Source of the DNA: Rhynochetos jubatus
Lineage: Eukaryota > Chordata > Aves > Eurypygiformes > Rhynochetidae
NCBI GenBank assembly: GCA_027574665.1
Contig: CM050656.1
Span: 9,995,501 to 10,059,500, forward strand
Reading direction: 5' to 3'
DNA length: 64,000 bases
The notes below the pieces were generated by a model. It searched no databases. It was not told the origin of the DNA and was given only the letters and a program-made list of their open reading frames with translations. How positions within the stretch are numbered: position 1 is the first letter of the stretch; every line of letters begins with the position of its first letter. The translations under genes and the position numbers were made by a program. Shown here piece by piece: positions 32,421 through 45,700 of the stretch.

Positions 32421-34634
32421 TTAGAGAGCTCATCACTCGATATTCCTTGCAGACACAAGTCTCCAGGCAGTTTCCCTGCCTGCCCAGCATCAGCCCCAGC
32501 CTGCAGGGTTTTGGGGCTCTAAGTTCAACCCCATGGGATAAACAGTGGTTCTGAGCATGCAAAGATGCAGAGCAACCTCCCTTCTCTCCTGCAGTCACCA
32601 CTGGTACCAGATGTCCTCGACTACCTTCTCCATCAGCTGGGACCCAGCTAGGGGACAGACCAGTTTTGAAGGGGAGCAGGAACAACCCTTGGCCTGTTCT
32701 GAACAGTCTTCCAGGGACTCTCCTATGCTTTGTACCAGGTCCCATGGCCCCTGCACCCTTCCTCAGTGTCAGGAGCAAGGAGCTGCCCTGCAAACAAGTC
32801 TCCAGGGCTCTAAGCCCAGCCCAGGGCTGCTCCGAGGATGCTCGGTGCTTTGCAGGGTAGGAGGCTTCATATGTCCTACTCCAACCTGTTGCTCTCCAGG
32901 GCTGAGTCTGACACCCTTGGGAGCTGCCAGGCCCTGGTGAAGGGTCAGAATTTGGCCCTTAGTATTGATGGGGAGTTTTTCCATCGACTCCTGGAGAAGC
33001 GGCTTTGGTACCTGTTGCGTCCTGTCAGCAGCACTCAGGTTAGAGCATCCAGCCTTAAATCGACAACGTTCCTCTCAAAACCCGATAAGTAATTGGGGGA
33101 TCTGCTAATAGGGCTTGTCAAAATCAATTGGGGTTAAACACCTTTAGCTACAATAACAGTCATCTGACCCCAGGCTCCAGAAACCGCTGGGCTCAGAGGA
33201 ACCCCCGGAGGGGGGGTTATTCCTGGCTTCCCATTGCTTTGAGACAGATAAAAGAGCAGACGATGCAGAGCTGGGTAATCCGTTCAGCCGGTCCCAGCCA
33301 TGCACTGAAGTGACAGCTCCCAGAGTTTCTGCAGAGCTGGCTCCTCCTGGGAATTGTGTGCGGAGGGGCCAATTTGTTCAACAAAACCTGGGCAACCAGA
33401 GTTTTCTTAAATTCAATTGCCTGAAGGAGAAGGCAAATAGCATTTAAGCGGAGGAAAGTGCATTAAAACCACATCTTTGATACAATGGCTGATACACCCC
33501 ATGCTGCCAACGCCTGAAATGATAATATTTTTTTTCTTAAATAAATAGCTCAGCAGCAGGATCCCAGCCTCCCCCGGCACAGGGAGGCTTCACACTGCAG
33601 CAGCCGCATTTCCAGCCCTCCAGGCCAAACCGCTTCCCCTCTTTGCTAGGCTCATTACCAAGGGTGGACGGGCTCAGGAGGGACCGACAGCAGTGCCCAT
33701 GCTGTGCTGAGGATCCACGCATCTGGAGGGCATTTTCAGCTTATGTTTCTCACCAGCCCCCAGGAGGGAGGTGCAGGAACATCAGTTAGCACGGGCATCC
33801 TTCCCAGATTGGTATGAAGGGGTTTTTCTGCCCTTGGGAACTTACTGCCTTTGGAGACCTGCTGGACCTTGACGCAGAGGTAGGCAATGTAGGGTGGGTC
33901 AGGAAGAGAAACATATTCAGGATTTGGGGCACTTGCATAACTCAATGGGCCTCTTGCTCTTTTTTCAGTTGTGGGATGCACCACCACCTCCTCATCCTCC
34001 CTAGGAGCTTTTCATCTGTGCCTTCCTTTCTCCTCCATCTGGGCAGCATCTGCGACTGTGGGGGCACTGGGGACCTCAGGAGAGGGTCTTTGGGTATCCC
34101 AGGGAAGGCTTCTCGGGGAACTGACACCCTGAGCTAGACAGAAGCAGTGCAGGGGGAAGGGACACACCTCTCCTGCTGTGCCCCATGCAGGAAGTTCAGT
34201 GGCTGGCTGCTGGCTGTCCCTTTGCAGAGCAGCAACTAACTCCATCCTTAAGCACAATGAGTGATATTTGAATGAAGTCAAGCCTATAAAGAGGGATTTC
34301 AAATCATCCCATTTGGTCTCAAAATTTCTGTGAAAGTATGAGACAGTCAAAGAAAAGCATCCCTTGCCATGCCTTTGGAAACTGCAGAGAAAGCTGCTTT
34401 CAGGCTGTCCTCCCTGGAGATTTCAGCTTCTCCTGCTTCTGTGAGGATCCTAACAAGGTTGTCTCTCCCACAACAGTCAGGCATTTCAACTTCTCACCTT
34501 GGCTGGGGCCCAAAAATCTAGTGCCAAGATGAAAGTGAGCAATATAGAGAGCTAACAATTACTCCACCATTTCCAAACAGGCACCTTTGAGGGGAAAGGG
34601 AGGGTAGAGGCTAGAACCTGAGCAGAAAAGGAGA
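32421..34634. other. Intergenic DNA, no gene seen
   Basis: No supported gene or repeat. Around 33,360-33,500 is a non-repetitive AT-rich segment of unknown role. Confidence 0.5.
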
Positions 34635-34721
34635 AGAATGGGATGATACCAGGGCATACCAGCAGAATGGGATGATACCAGGGCATACCAGCAGAATGGG
34701 ATGATACCAGGGCATACCAGC
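34635..34721. repeat. Minisatellite, three identical 29-bp copies
   Basis: Copies at 34,635-34,663, 34,664-34,692 and 34,693-34,721 each begin AGAATGGGATGATACCAGGG and are identical, which implies a recent expansion. It may be length-variable in the population. Confidence 0.95.
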
Positions 34722-37700
34722 AGGGAAAGTAGGAAGGTATTATCTAAATAAAATCTTTCCTTCAACACCAGGGATGGGATTCTGTCCGTGAGGGATGTCA
34801 CACCATGGACATGCGTGTTGTCACCAAGAATCATCTTCAAATTTCCCCCAAGCTACCCTCTGCCTCTCTCCCATGAGCCCAGCCCCCTCCAGCAGAGGCC
34901 AGACACCCACATGTGGGATCCCAGCATGAAACCTTCACTCCTGAAAAGCGATTATAGTCCCAGTGGAGGAAAAGCAGCTTTTCAGAGGAATTCTGAAAAG
35001 GGAGGGATTGATAGTGATTCAACACAAAAATGAGCTGATGAAAGCCTGGGGAAGCTGAGCAGCGAAGGTGCCTGCCTGACCCCAGGAAACAGCAATACTT
35101 GGTCCCCCCTGGGGATGGGATGCAGCCAGGACCACCCATGCAGTCATACTCACGTTGAGAGCTATAGTTATCTGCAAGCCCAAAGAAAGAATTCAAAAAG
35201 TAAAATCCCAAGGTTTCCCTGCATCCAGAATTGCCTTCCCTGGAGCATGGAGATGCTGCAGGAGGGCTGTACCACCTGCCCAGAGCACATGCACGCTATT
35301 GTAAATCAGAGGTTGCAACCACCTGCACAACAGATAAAATAATTCTGCTGAGATGACTTTGTTCCCCGGGTGACATCAGAGGGGATCAGGCTTCAGGCAG
35401 CATCCCTTGGATGCTCCCATCTGTGTAGATAAGGGCACACAGCGCAAGCACTGACTGCTAGGTGCCCCTTTTTGCCCATCCTCAGTGTGCAGAAAGAAGG
35501 CAGCTCCAGGGCTTGGGTCCTCTCGTTCTGGGTCCACACAAGGGGAAGAACTGCTGATCCCCAGCCCTCTCGTGAGTCACTGCGGCAGGGGAAGCATCCC
35601 CCTGCATGGGAAGGAGGGGCTTGGTTGGTATTGGGGAAAGGGGACACAGGCCACACAGCTGCTTGGGACAGATGTTGGCTCATTTGTGTCATATTTGATG
35701 AGGTAAAAGTGAATCCACCCAGTCCAACACACAACTGGTGCCAGCAGCAAGACCCTTCTGCAGGGAGATGAACCTGCACCTTCACCCAGACTCTTTCATA
35801 CCAAAACCCCCCAGTTATTAAATGCAGAGCAAGTTGAAGGACTCTGCACAGCTCCACTTGAAGGAGACTCCAGTTTCTAAAGAAAGTCTAAACCAACTGT
35901 CATCAGCAGAGGAGCGCATTGTCCCTCGGAGCAGTGGCTGGTGCCATATAGGAGGTATTCAGTCTAAATTAACTCTCCCCCTAATACCTGAGCAAACATT
36001 TTCAGCTTGAGACTTAATATCCCTGGACATGTCTGCTGTCTCCCAGGTGAATCCCCAGATAAACAAGGTCAGCTCAGCTCTAATGCGGCTGTAAAAAGCT
36101 GTCAGTCAGCCCAGGAGGTCTGGTTGCAAGGTCAAACCAGTTCTGAAGGTTGCTGGGGCCAAACCTGGCCTGTCACTCACTTTAAGTGCAGGAAGGTTTG
36201 TGTTCTCATTATTATGTCAGGTATCCCAAATTTAGGATTAGTTGTCAGCTGCCACAACATTGTTCTTTCAAAAAAAAAAAAAAATCAAAAATAAGCACGT
36301 GCACATACACATCCCCAGCCCCAAATAAATCCGTGTGCTGAGCCTGCCTGCAGCTGGGAGGTGAAAAGAAACCTGTCCTTCATGAAAAAAGGGATGCTCC
36401 CACACATTGTGTGACAGCTTCTGGCACAAAAGAATCCCCATAAGAACAGTGTATTTCAGTTAAAATACACAACTGAATTACGATATCTCCTCCAGAATAA
36501 TCCACTGTGGAAAAGCCTCTTTGTCCAGCAGATGGGGAATAAGACAGGGCACCCTCCACCTCAAGGCAACACATGGAAGCTGTCCCAGGCCAGCTGTGAG
36601 GAAAACAGCTTTGCATGACATGAATCCTTGGTGCCACGTGTGAAATGAATGCATCATCTTCCCCAAAGCCCACCAACCATTTAAGCGCAGGGACCAGCTG
36701 GCTCTCTGCATCCTTTCTCCCAGCTACACATCACTCATGACCAAATGATGCTCTGGGAACAAGGACCAAACCAAACCACTCGCCAGAGTCCAGTCCGACC
36801 TTGGCTTGGCCCTCCCACCACCAACACATCACAGGGATAACATCCACAGTCTGGGGGATGAAAGGGAAAGCACAGACATGGGCCTCAAGAAAAAGGTGTC
36901 CATGGTGCTCCTCTAACCATAACACCATTTAATGGGGGGGGGAAGTAGTCTGTCTGGGGTGGATACTGTGGAAATAAGTCCACCGGGAGAGAGATATTAA
37001 AGGGACTCTTAGGGCAGCTCATCCCTTTCAAAAAATGCACCAACCTCCAGCATAAAACTCACTTGAGCTTTTGCCTCCCACCAGCTCCTGTGTTAACAGG
37101 CGTCAGCACTTCAGCTTCTGCCGCTAAAAGCAGCATAAGTCAATCTGTGGCCAGTTTATCCCTTCCTGGGGGAACCAACATCGTTCCTAAACGGCCCTCC
37201 TCCTCCTCCTCTCCCTTGGTGTTCAGCCACAGATGGTGCTTGGATGTGGTGTTCCTGCTGTTGCAGGGGCTGGCTCAGCAGGGACCATCCAGGGCAGCCA
37301 AAGGCATGTGCCTGGGACCCTGCCTGCTGCTGAAGAGGAGGGGAATTTTTCGGCCCCTGTATCAGGAGGGAAGGATAGGGAGCAGGGAGCTGCTCCAGCC
37401 TCACAGGAAGTAAAAGAAAAGACAAATAAGCTCCTCGGAGGAGGAATTACCAGACTGTGCACAAAGAGGCGAACCTGAAGAGACTTGTGCCAGAAATGCC
37501 TGGAGTGAGACAGGCTGATGACTGACAGCAGCACTCTCCCTCCACGGCAGGAGCTGTGGGGAGCCTGTGGCAAAGAGCAGGAGAGGCACATTCATCTTGG
37601 CCCCTGGTGTCTCCACAGACTGGTGGAGGCTGTCGTCCCATCCTCAGCTTGTGTGGTCATGCTCCAGCCACCCATGGAGACTAATGGACCAGGTGCACTT

Positions 37701-39479
37701 CGCTGATACCTCAAAGAGATATATCAAACTCCAGATTCAGCAGAGGTGCCCCAAACCCTACAGAGAACCCAGCCAGTGTCCCCAGGGCTGCAGAGAGGGT
37801 GGGTAGCCACTGCATCTTTGGGGCACACACCTTTGGTCTCCAAGGTTGCCAAAACACTCTGTTCACCTGCTGTGCATCTCTAGGGTTTGCTAGCAAGCGA
37901 CTATTTCAGCACATACACAACTGAGGAAAGCATCTCAGCCACCGGGTGATTCACAGGGAGAGATCATCTGAATGGCTGAAAGTTCACATATAACCATATA
38001 AAGCCTTGGCTCCCAAGGCAAAACCAGGTCAAGAAATTATCATACTTGATGCCTGCAGCTCCACACTACAGTTCCCTGACACACCTCCAAAAGGGATTAG
38101 TTTTTAACTCGGACCATTTGGTTATCCAGCTAACTGCTCAGCCTTATAAAACAATTCCAACGGCACAGAATAGGGGACGGGAACTGTGGCATAGCTGGAA
38201 GAGCAGTTGGGACAGGAAAAGCTCATCTTCAGCCAAATTAAGTGAATCATCAACAACTTAAATGAAATTGAGTTGACACCATCTGCTGCCCATCCTGGAG
38301 CAAACTTCCAAAATGATATCTCATGGTGAAAGCAACCTCTGGAGAGCAAATAGACAACAAAACCCTGCAGAATGCCAAGGGTGACCATCCATCACCTGCA
38401 GGGCAACTGCGTTTCCCCAGAAAGCTTCTCCTCCATGCTGTCCATCACAGGGACATCCCACAGCCAGTTAACAACCTCAAAAATCCTCATTTTTGTTGTC
38501 CTTTCAATTTTCAGGGCACGTTAATAATTTCAAAACAAAGAAACAAGACACTGTCCTTAAACATCCCCAATTATTTCAAGTTCAACTATGTTTCAACATC
38601 CCTAGAACAGTGGTTTTTTTTTCAACAATTAAGCCATTAATCTTTTTCAGATCCACTCAGGACCTTCTCTAGATACAATATTCATCTTCCTGATCTCAGA
38701 GCCAAGGAGAAAATAGGCATTTCTTTTTTCTGCTCCTACAAGACAATACTGTCACAACATTTGCTGCCGCTTCCAAGCCAGGCTATCAGTGTGTTCAGAC
38801 ATTAGGCTTTCCTCACGTTGCAACTCAGCTTAAAATATCTGATTCTCAGTTTCATCCCATTACATCACGCGCTTAACATCCAAAAAAACCCCAACCCCAA
38901 AACAAAACAAGAAACACACCAAAAAAAACCCAAAACTCAGCCATCTAACCAAAAATCGACTTCTTGCTGAAGGCTGTGAGAAACTCTCTTCCAGATTGCC
39001 CCAGAGAGATCTCAGGAGCTGCTGTCACCAGCTCCTCGCTGCATTCACTGAAGAAGGGGAATGATCTACCCAGCCACCCACTAACTCATCACCACTTGAC
39101 CGTCAGAGCCCTTACTCGTTCCTACAGCAGCTTACGTGTAGGTGCCACTCCATCCTCTTCTCACCTCTCCACTCTTCATGAGCTTCAGCTGAATCAAGGT
39201 CTGCTCTCCAGCAAAGACACTGGAGCTAGTCCTGATACACTGCAGTGGTAGAGCAGCTTTGGCTGAATACCAGTTCTCTTCCCTTTCCCAAAAGATGTCG
39301 TTCCCCATTCTGGAGCGTAGCATGATGGATGTTTTCACCACTATCAACAAACACAACACACGACGCAACACAAACGCTCTCATGGTTTACAAAGCATGTT
39401 CCTCCCCTCTCCTCCTGCCTTGCCTGCTTGAATTCAGAGATGGCCAACAACTATTAAACTCATCAACGTAAATGTTAGT

Positions 39480-39770
39480 AGATTGCTTCTAATAGGAAAC
39501 AAAAATGTTTTGAGCAAAGCTAATTGCCGGGAAATAAGGTCGTTCCAATATTTCAGCGGGGGGCTATAAATCTCTTGGTTCCTGCCTCCTTGCAGCGTTA
39601 AGGTTTTACAGATGTTGCTGTCAGAAGGATAAGAATGATTTCAGATGCTTGTTTCCACTGTACATTTAAAAAAAAATAAAAAAAGCATCAAATTGCCGGG
39701 CAAGTTTTCTTTCGACAATAAAAACACGCAAATCTCGACAAACGAATTATAGAAAATCTGTACTGGAATG
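39480..39770. promoter_or_regulatory. Candidate conserved noncoding block
   Basis: AT-rich, non-repetitive sequence carrying the same core AATTGCCGGG twice, in TAATTGCCGGGAAAT at about 39,522 and AAATTGCCGGGCAAG at about 39,690. A GGCTATAAATC TATA-like string sits between them at about 39,562. A regulatory role is inferred. Confidence 0.2.
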
Positions 39771-42700
39771 CCTAAAATCTTATAATGGTACAAAATACTC
39801 AACACACCGACGACTGGCAAACTTCAACACGTAATTCAACTCAGCCAGTTGCATTGACTGCCAAAATGCTCATTCCAGTCCTCTGCTTCTTTTTACCCTT
39901 CTCCACCACCAAACGTTCACTGTACATGGAGGGACCCTTTAATCGCACAGAGGGATCAGGAATCAGCCCAGTCTTTCCTGCGCTGGGAGAGGAAGAGGAG
40001 AAGGGGCTGAGCAGCCATGGAGGAGAAAGCTGTTTTCTGCAAAAGCTAGACCTAGACCCAAATCCAAATGTTAAGAGGGTGGGGAGAGGGAAGAAAGCCT
40101 CAATTAAGTACAAGAGCATAGTTAGGGAAGAAAATGAGACCTGGTGGTTGCCTCTGAGTTGGCTGGACAGGGGAGTTAACCATTTGCATGGGAAATATCC
40201 ATCACCGATGGGGCTGTCTCAAGCTCCTTTCCACTTGCTCAGAATGACTGATGAGCTCTTGGGAGCCCCCAGACACCCTCAGGATTTGGGTGAAGCTCCG
40301 TGCTGACACCCCATGGCACACGCTGTACATGGACACACAGCGTGCTCTCTTTGGAAACCATTCCTTAAGCAGCAAAATCTTGTTGAGAAAAAGGAGAGTA
40401 AGGCCTACCAAAACACCCCCACTTAGCTGCACAAACAATTATCTCCCTGAGAAAACAGAGGAAGCATGGAGGGGACCTAAGGCAGACCATCACAGACCAG
40501 GGGTTAGTCCCAGCAGGAAAGCGCCCATCGAGTTTCTCATCATGGATTTAATTAGGATAATCTAGGCATGAAACAGGAGGATTATGCTATGGTTCCTGCT
40601 TAGCACCAGCACAAGATCTTAGTCACCTCCCCAGCCGAGCTGGTGTCCCTGCCATTGGCAGTGTCTGCACCCAGCATCTGAATCAGGCACCACTCAAACG
40701 TGGACTCACGTGGGCTTTGGATGCCCATGTCCAACACTGCCACCACAAAAGCCAATGTAGCTCAAATCATGGTGGGGACATGTACACCAAAGCACACTGA
40801 TTTGCTCAGCTTTAACTCAATGAGCTGATTTAACATTCATGGGTGTCACTGTCACACATTGCAGCGTGTTAACTTGACCTTTATTCCCAGTAAAGCATAA
40901 TCCATTCATTCTCCTTCAGTTTCACTGACCTTTAACTCCACGATGCCATCCGAAGGAGGGGAGGGCTCTGCTTCCCCCATGCACACCACCCTCTGTGACC
41001 TCCTTGGGACTCAGTGGTATCCCTCCCAGCACGCCAGGCTTGCTCCAAACACCCCTGATACAAGCAAAAGGGCCAGGACCTCTCACAGGAGGCATTTGGG
41101 CTGCTCTGCTCTTCCAATCCAGCAGAAGCTGTGCCTCTCCTGCTGAGAAGCCTGGAGCCGTCTCTGAAGACGATGAGTCTGTTCCACATTTACACCGTTT
41201 TTCCTTAAGCTCAGAGATCATCGCCGAGCTGTCTCTCATCCTGCTTTTGGCACCTACTTTCATTTTGAACTGCAATCATATCCCCCCCCAAAAAAACCCA
41301 TATCCAGGCAAGGGAGCATCCAGTTCAGCTCCTCTTACATTCCCAGTACAGCAGCACGACTTCTCTAACCATGGTGGGGTTACACGTAGGACCCGACTTC
41401 CACAAGACCCAAGTGGCACCTCTAAAAAGCAAGCCAAGTCAAAAATAACCCACTAGGACAGAAAAGCTGATGTCCAACATCTCTCTTACTCAAGCAGAGG
41501 GACTCGTGCCTCCCAGAAACCAAACCACCACGCATGAAGCAGCGGGTACATGTCCGTCTCAAATCTCCCGACCTTCACACGTGGCTGGACCCTGCAAGGA
41601 GGTGGCTGTACAGAGCCGTATTCATGCAGCCCACATGGCTGTGCTCCTTGGTTCCCACCACGTGGGCTACTCTGCAGGACCCATGGGCGAGAGTTATACA
41701 TAGGCCAGCTGGACCTGGGACCAATATCTGCCTTTGGAGAAGAGAAAGACGCTTGGATGGCCCATTTCAGGATCAGCCTGTTAAATTGCAGAGGCCAGCA
41801 TGGCATCCCTGCATGACAGGTCAGCACCTCCTGAGCCATGGATTCAGGAGACGCCCTGGGTCGCAGAAGGGGTGATGTGGGTACCAGGTGTGCACCCCAG
41901 GGTGCCTGTTTTTCCTCTGCCCTGGCTGTAAATACCAGCCCCGACCGCATGTTCCCCAATGGCTTGCTGCGTTCTTCCAGCAGACGTGCCAAGACAAGCC
42001 GACATGAGGCTCCGTAATCGGCAATTTGTTGGTCTCCTGGGGCCAGTGAAAGCCCAGATTAGACTTTACAGCTGACTCGAACACACAAGCAACCAAGCTC
42101 TGTTAGGGCCACAAGCAACTGTGGAATGATTTAGGAGATGGGCCCTTGAAGTTGCCAATTATTTATCTAGTTGATGACTCATACAAGCAGTTTTACTGTC
42201 CAAACCTTGGGGGAAAACATGTGGAATTAATCAGGCTGTACTGACAAAAAAAAAAAATCAAATGAATATAAAATAAATTGAACAACGCATACGATACCAA
42301 ACCTGATTTTTCCTTCCAAATAGGCACTGTATCTAAGAGAGATGCTTTTTGTTGCTTACTTATTATTCTTTTGCTTTTAAAAGGCAATGCATGGCAGCAG
42401 AAGTCATTTCTGCAAGCACAACAAAACATAATCTCATCACAAAGAAAGGCAATGGCTGTTTATTCAGCAGGTCCCTTCTATTCATGACGTTGCCATGTGA
42501 AAATAAGAATGTCACGGAAAATAATGATAAACCAACGCATTTTTGTGATTACCCTAGAAATACAGTAATTTCAGTTTTAAAACAACCCATACGAACAAAG
42601 TTTTATGTTAATTGGTACCTAATTGGCTCCTTAGCTTCCTGTCTGTTAAGGTAGACTAAAGAGGGAGACAAGATGCTTTGGTAGTTTATTGTTGGCTGGG

Positions 42701-45700
42701 AGATGCACGGTCCTCTAACTTTTGTTTCTCAGAACCCTTGGGAAAGCCACTTGAGCTCAACTCACCAGGAGATGGATGCCTAACTCCTGGAGAGAGGCAC
42801 ATTTTGTGATCTTGTGGGATCTGGGACCACCTCAGCACAGAGTGATGTCCAGAGCCCACACCCTTGCCCAGCCAGGATCCGTGCTGTGTTAATCCCTAGT
42901 TTCAAAGGCACGCATACAGATAAAACCAGAAACTTCTCTTAAAAATTACAGATTTTACTGAAATTTCATTGTTGGGGTGACTCAAGCACCAACTACTTTA
43001 GAACAACGTGTTTAGATCCAGGTCTGAAAACTGTTGCACCCAGCATCAGAGAGGACAGATGAAGTTGAGTTGGCTTACACCAGACTCAGCCTCACACCAG
43101 CTCTCCTCTGACCCCTCCATCCCTCTCCAGGGCCAGCAAAGCACATCCCATCTCCCACCAGGCACCACCCCTCCTTGGGACCCCAGGGCTTGACTCTGAG
43201 CCAGAGGCTCCGGCTTGCCTGGCTGTTTCACTGCCTCCTCCCCTCCTTCACACACAGCCTCCCAGATAACATCAGGACAAAGCGATTATGTCCCTCCCCC
43301 GGGCCACCAAACCAGATTTTCTGAATGACCTGCCCAGATCACCTCTTGTCAGCCTCATGCACTGGTTGGTGCCAGGGCTTTTCCTCTACACAAGTTGCCA
43401 GGTATTGTCCTGGAGCCAGACGGTCTCCCCCTCCTCATGTTCACTTAAAGACTGACCATGTCACTGCTGGAGCCATTTATTTCACACACGCTCCAACGAT
43501 TTGCATCCCCACCCCAGCATCAGGTCACTCTGAAACTCACCCTTCCACTGTGCCCTTCCTGTTTGCCTTCACCACCACCACCCTTCAATTGACTTGCTTA
43601 AAGACATCCCCATTAAGTAGGTTGTGATATGCAGCCAAAAAGGTCAGGTCAGCAGGGAAAAATACCTGCTGTGAGAGCTTATTTCATCCTGGGCAGAGGG
43701 ATCATGTCTCACCTGAGATATGGGTCTCCCCATCAGACCAGCCCGATGCTGTCCAGTCAGGGCTCAGCAGCAGACATCCCACTGCTGGCCCATCCCCAAC
43801 ACCTTACTGGCAGCTGCTGATAGGTTTGTGTTACTTATTTCAAGCAGTTTCATGGTTTTGTTTTCTATCAGGGCAGCAAGAGCCCAATTTCCACCTGCCT
43901 CACCCTCATCCAGCCCAAATCCATGCTCTCACTGAGGAGGGAAGGGGTGACCACAGGGTCTTGCCTGCAGAGCGAGGGGGACCCGCAGCCATCCCGGGTG
44001 CCCATCATTCCTCTCCTCACAACCGACTGATACCTATTCAAAGAAAACCCATCATTTAGAAGACCTCAACAACAGGTCTATTCACAGACCTGCAGGCTCT
44101 GCCATCTCCCCCACTTTCACTAAAATAAACCTCTTGTCGGGAACACACCTTCACCTGAGTCACAAGGCAGAGGGGACCAGGCAAATGCTAAAGAGTGAGC
44201 GAGAGCACATCTTAAACCAGAGCAACCACCTCACGCAGCATCCCAGAGACTTTTTATTAAAGAAGAGAGACAACCAGCGTTCAGGCTGTCTTAAAAGACT
44301 GAGCAGCATGATGACAGCTCCCATTTCGAGGGAGAAAGGCGGGGGGATCCGGATTCACACTAAACCCTTGCAGCATGTACCCATCAACACACACCCCAAG
44401 GTCACACGATGAAGGCAGCTCCTCTTAAAATAATAGGACAGCTTGGGGATTTATTTACCTTCAGAAAAGCTTTCTTTGCGGGCAGCGACTTCACACCCAG
44501 AGACCTTCTGGGGTGCTGGTAGTGTCACCCTTAAAGGGTTTTTGGCACCACCAGTGTCTAGATGTGCAGGGAGAGGGGGGAAAGCCAGGTGTGCAGAGCT
44601 GTCCCACATCCCCATGGACGCCCACCTAATGAACCCTTTTCCCAAACAGGCTCTCATTCCTACAACACACAGCTCAGAGCTGCCACCCCACTAGTGTCCT
44701 GTCTCCCTTGTACATGTCCAACAGCAGGTCAGGCTGACGCAGACTCTCCTCCCACAGCGAAGCAACCCCTCCCCCTTCCAGCTCCATCTACCTGTGGACA
44801 CCCAATTTCTAAGCAGACAAACAGTCCATTTCCTCTGCTCACACCACCACCGATTTAAAAGCACCAAGGATCAAGCCTGGGGTTGCAAATTTGCTGGAGA
44901 ATGCAGGGTCTGTCCCCATGGCTGGGTACAGCAGCAGAGCAGGGAGCCAGCAGGACCACAGCAGCAGCTCAGCACTGTGGCAAACAGTTCTCATCTCTGT
45001 CACACCTCTCAGGCGTTAAAAACACCTTTTTGAGGCAGAAAAGCCATAACGGCATCACCCACACAGGAGACAGAGCAGGGCTGGTGCTGCTGCGGGCAGG
45101 GGGCAATATGAGTTATGGTCTTTCTGTCTCATCTCCATTGCATGTGCCACAGCCCTGCAGAGTAAGAGACAAGGTTTGCTCCTGCAGCTCACTTGCTCGT
45201 TATTTAGAGCTTGCTCTGACTTAAAACTGAGCTGAAAAAAGAGCAAATAACCCTGAGATGCAGGCAGGGCTGAGCACCGGCAGGCAGAGCTTGCCACCAG
45301 CCTCGTGAACCAGGGCAGCTCCTCCAGCAGGCAAGGGTCACTGGCTTGCTGCAGGTGTCGGGCAACGCATTTAAGCTTCAGCATTTCTCTTTCATCTCTC
45401 ATCCTTTGCTTATTTTCTCAGTTTCAGTTTAGTTAGCAATGCTTCCTTAAGGCTGGCAGTACTGGAGTTAGAGGCACTTGGGTAGGAGTTTTTTTATTTT
45501 TCTTTAAACAAAGCTTCAAGAGATGATACAGAAATCTGAGTCTGCTTTAAAAAGGAAAAACAACTTTCCTACTCCTTGTGGTTATGGGACAGAAACAAAC
45601 AAACCAAAAAAAAAAAAAAGGAAATCAGAAAGCAAAGAAAAAAATACAAGCTTCAGATGATTTCTAACCAAATTTCATGCTCTCTGAGGGCCTGGCAGGC

